Source: Arsukibacterium sp. UBA3155
Lineage (GTDB): Bacteria > Pseudomonadota > Gammaproteobacteria > Enterobacterales > Alteromonadaceae
Length of the DNA: 64,000 bases
Assembly (NCBI GenBank): GCA_002364615.1
Contig: DEYP01000022.1
Location: forward strand, 61,920 to 125,919
Direction of reading: 5' to 3'
In this document: in pieces, positions 63,450 through 64,000 of the stretch
Layout: every line of letters starts with the position of its first letter
How positions within the stretch are numbered: the first letter of the stretch is position 1
Notes under the pieces: generated by a model
Database searches by the model: none
Seen by the model: the letters and a program-made list of their open reading frames with translations, nothing else
Told to the model about the DNA's origin: nothing
Position numbers and translations under genes: made by a program

Positions 63450-63965
63450 CTATTTTTGAATAACAATAATGTTAGAGCTAACTGAAAATAAGCTAACATC
63501 TTCACCTTCTTGTAAATAGGCATCTCGCAAGATGTAATGACCAATATAATAATTACCATCTTCTAATACGTAAGATTTATCTAAGTTCAAATTAAAGCAT
63601 TTCTCCTCTCCAGATTCGAATGATATTTTAGTTGAAGCATCTATACTTTTTAAAAATTTTTCTTTAAAAAAATCTGTCATCTTGCCTCGATCTAGCCAAG
63701 GGGAGTATATATCACTACCAAATTCAATATAGTTCTCCAAAGAATAAAAAAGCATCCCATTAATTAACAATTGATCTTGAGAAAGAAACAGAGAGCTAAT
63801 TGTAATGCTCTTATCTTGAAAATTTTTCATACACAAAATCACATTGCAAGCCTCAGATTTACACTCTGACTTTAGATGTACCGATACTGGTGACTTAATG
63901 AACGTAAAATCTTTTGAAAAAGCTGGATAAGAAATTACAGTTAATATAAAAAATAATAATTTCAT
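63450..63965 (-). CDS. AT-rich exported hypothetical protein
   Basis: A 171-residue protein with a signal peptide (MKLLFFILTVISYPAFS) and a mature part rich in Ser, Lys, Phe and Ile. I do not recognise a family. Four Cys occur (CKSEACNVILC and one in EEKCFNL), compatible with two disulfides outside the cytoplasm. GGAGG precedes ATG 63965. Base composition is markedly more AT-rich than the neighbours, and short inverted repeats flank it, both hinting at recent acquisition. Confidence 0.7.
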   Translation of the reverse strand: MKLLFFILTVISYPAFSKDFTFIKSPVSVHLKSECKSEACNVILCMKNFQDKSITISSLFLSQDQLLINGMLFYSLENYIEFGSDIYSPWLDRGKMTDFFKEKFLKSIDASTKISFESGEEKCFNLNLDKSYVLEDGNYYIGHYILRDAYLQEGEDVSLFSVSSNIIVIQK

Positions 63966-63982
63966 TGAAGACCTCCAAAAAT

Positions 63983-63993
63983 TAGGGTCAGAT
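63983..63993. repeat. Right copy of a flanking inverted repeat
   Basis: TAGGGTCAGAT mirrors the copy at 63433-63445. The following bases (ACTGAGG) run off the window. Confidence 0.35.
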
Positions 63994-64000
63994 ACTGAGG

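Noticed and set aside
1-64000. tRNA, rRNA or CRISPR arrays
   Set aside because: No cloverleaf with CCA-type end, rRNA stretch or regularly spaced repeat was seen by eye; a covariance-model search would settle small RNAs.

Overview
The window looks like core chromosome of a gammaproteobacterium of the Alteromonadales/Chromatiaceae type; the Rheinheimera, Alishewanella and Arsukibacterium group is my best guess. The gene orders pilU-pilT / yggS-proC-yggT-DUF4426-rdgB-hemW, corA-mgtE-rimK-deacylase and pheL-pheA point there, as do an S46 dipeptidyl peptidase and families such as DUF2982, DUF3422 and DUF4426. This placement is inference from gene content; no rRNA or other marker is present. There are about 57 protein genes, and I saw no tRNA, rRNA, CRISPR array, prophage or intact insertion sequence.

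Layout. 1-5.8 kb: a porin cut by the left edge, an S46 exopeptidase, a PocR-GAF-GGDEF diguanylate cyclase and a CBS-domain protein with an FNR-like box. 6.1-10.3 kb: first RND efflux pair. 10.4-14.2 kb: fasciclin protein, RhtA-type exporter, DUF3422 protein and a lytic transglycosylase. 14.2-22.7 kb: pilU and pilT (minus), then yggS, proC, yggT, DUF4426, rdgB, hemW and a DUF885 lipoprotein (plus). 23.0-25.7 kb: a two-gene stress unit (a 57-aa Pmp3/YqaE protein plus a pyridoxamine-oxidase-fold protein), then a minus-strand set of poorly known genes (DUF2945, 4-TM, RDD, beta-barrel). 26.0-30.4 kb: corA, mgtE, rimK and a zinc deacylase. 30.4-34.2 kb: YggN-type, FapA, a hypothetical and DUF2982. 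34.3-38.5 kb: second RND pair. 38.5-44.4 kb: SDR, renalase-like flavoprotein, msrA, aromatic/aspartate aminotransferase, GAF protein, YciH/SUI1 and a double receiver. 44.5-50.7 kb: M28 peptidase and two amidohydrolase genes. 50.7-57.4 kb: a Cache-HAMP-PAS-GGDEF-EAL protein, cytochrome c', cytochrome b561 and a penicillin-acylase-family hydrolase. 57.4-58.7 kb: phe leader/attenuator and pheA. 58.7-62.6 kb: VOC protein, TPR protein, beta-CASP MBL protein and LOG protein. 62.7-64 kb: a mazEF-type toxin-antitoxin pair and an AT-rich secreted hypothetical.

Themes. Peptide and amide hydrolysis is heavily represented (S46, DUF885, M28, amidohydrolases, penicillin acylase), which suits a peptide-feeding heterotroph. 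Two c-di-GMP enzymes and the twitching ATPases suggest surface behaviour. The clearest regulatory elements not covered by ordinary gene calling are a complete phenylalanine attenuator (16-residue leader with three Phe codons, mutually exclusive hairpins and a U-run) before pheA, an inverted repeat over the -10 box of the mazEF promoter, and a TGAT-N4-ATCA box about 40.5 bp upstream of the predicted start of the CBS gene. Several convergent gene pairs share long inverted repeats that overlap stop codons but lack U-tracts. I found no clearly new multi-gene system. The oddest protein-level observation is an amidohydrolase pair in which two of three catalytic modules have lost the metal-binding HxH.
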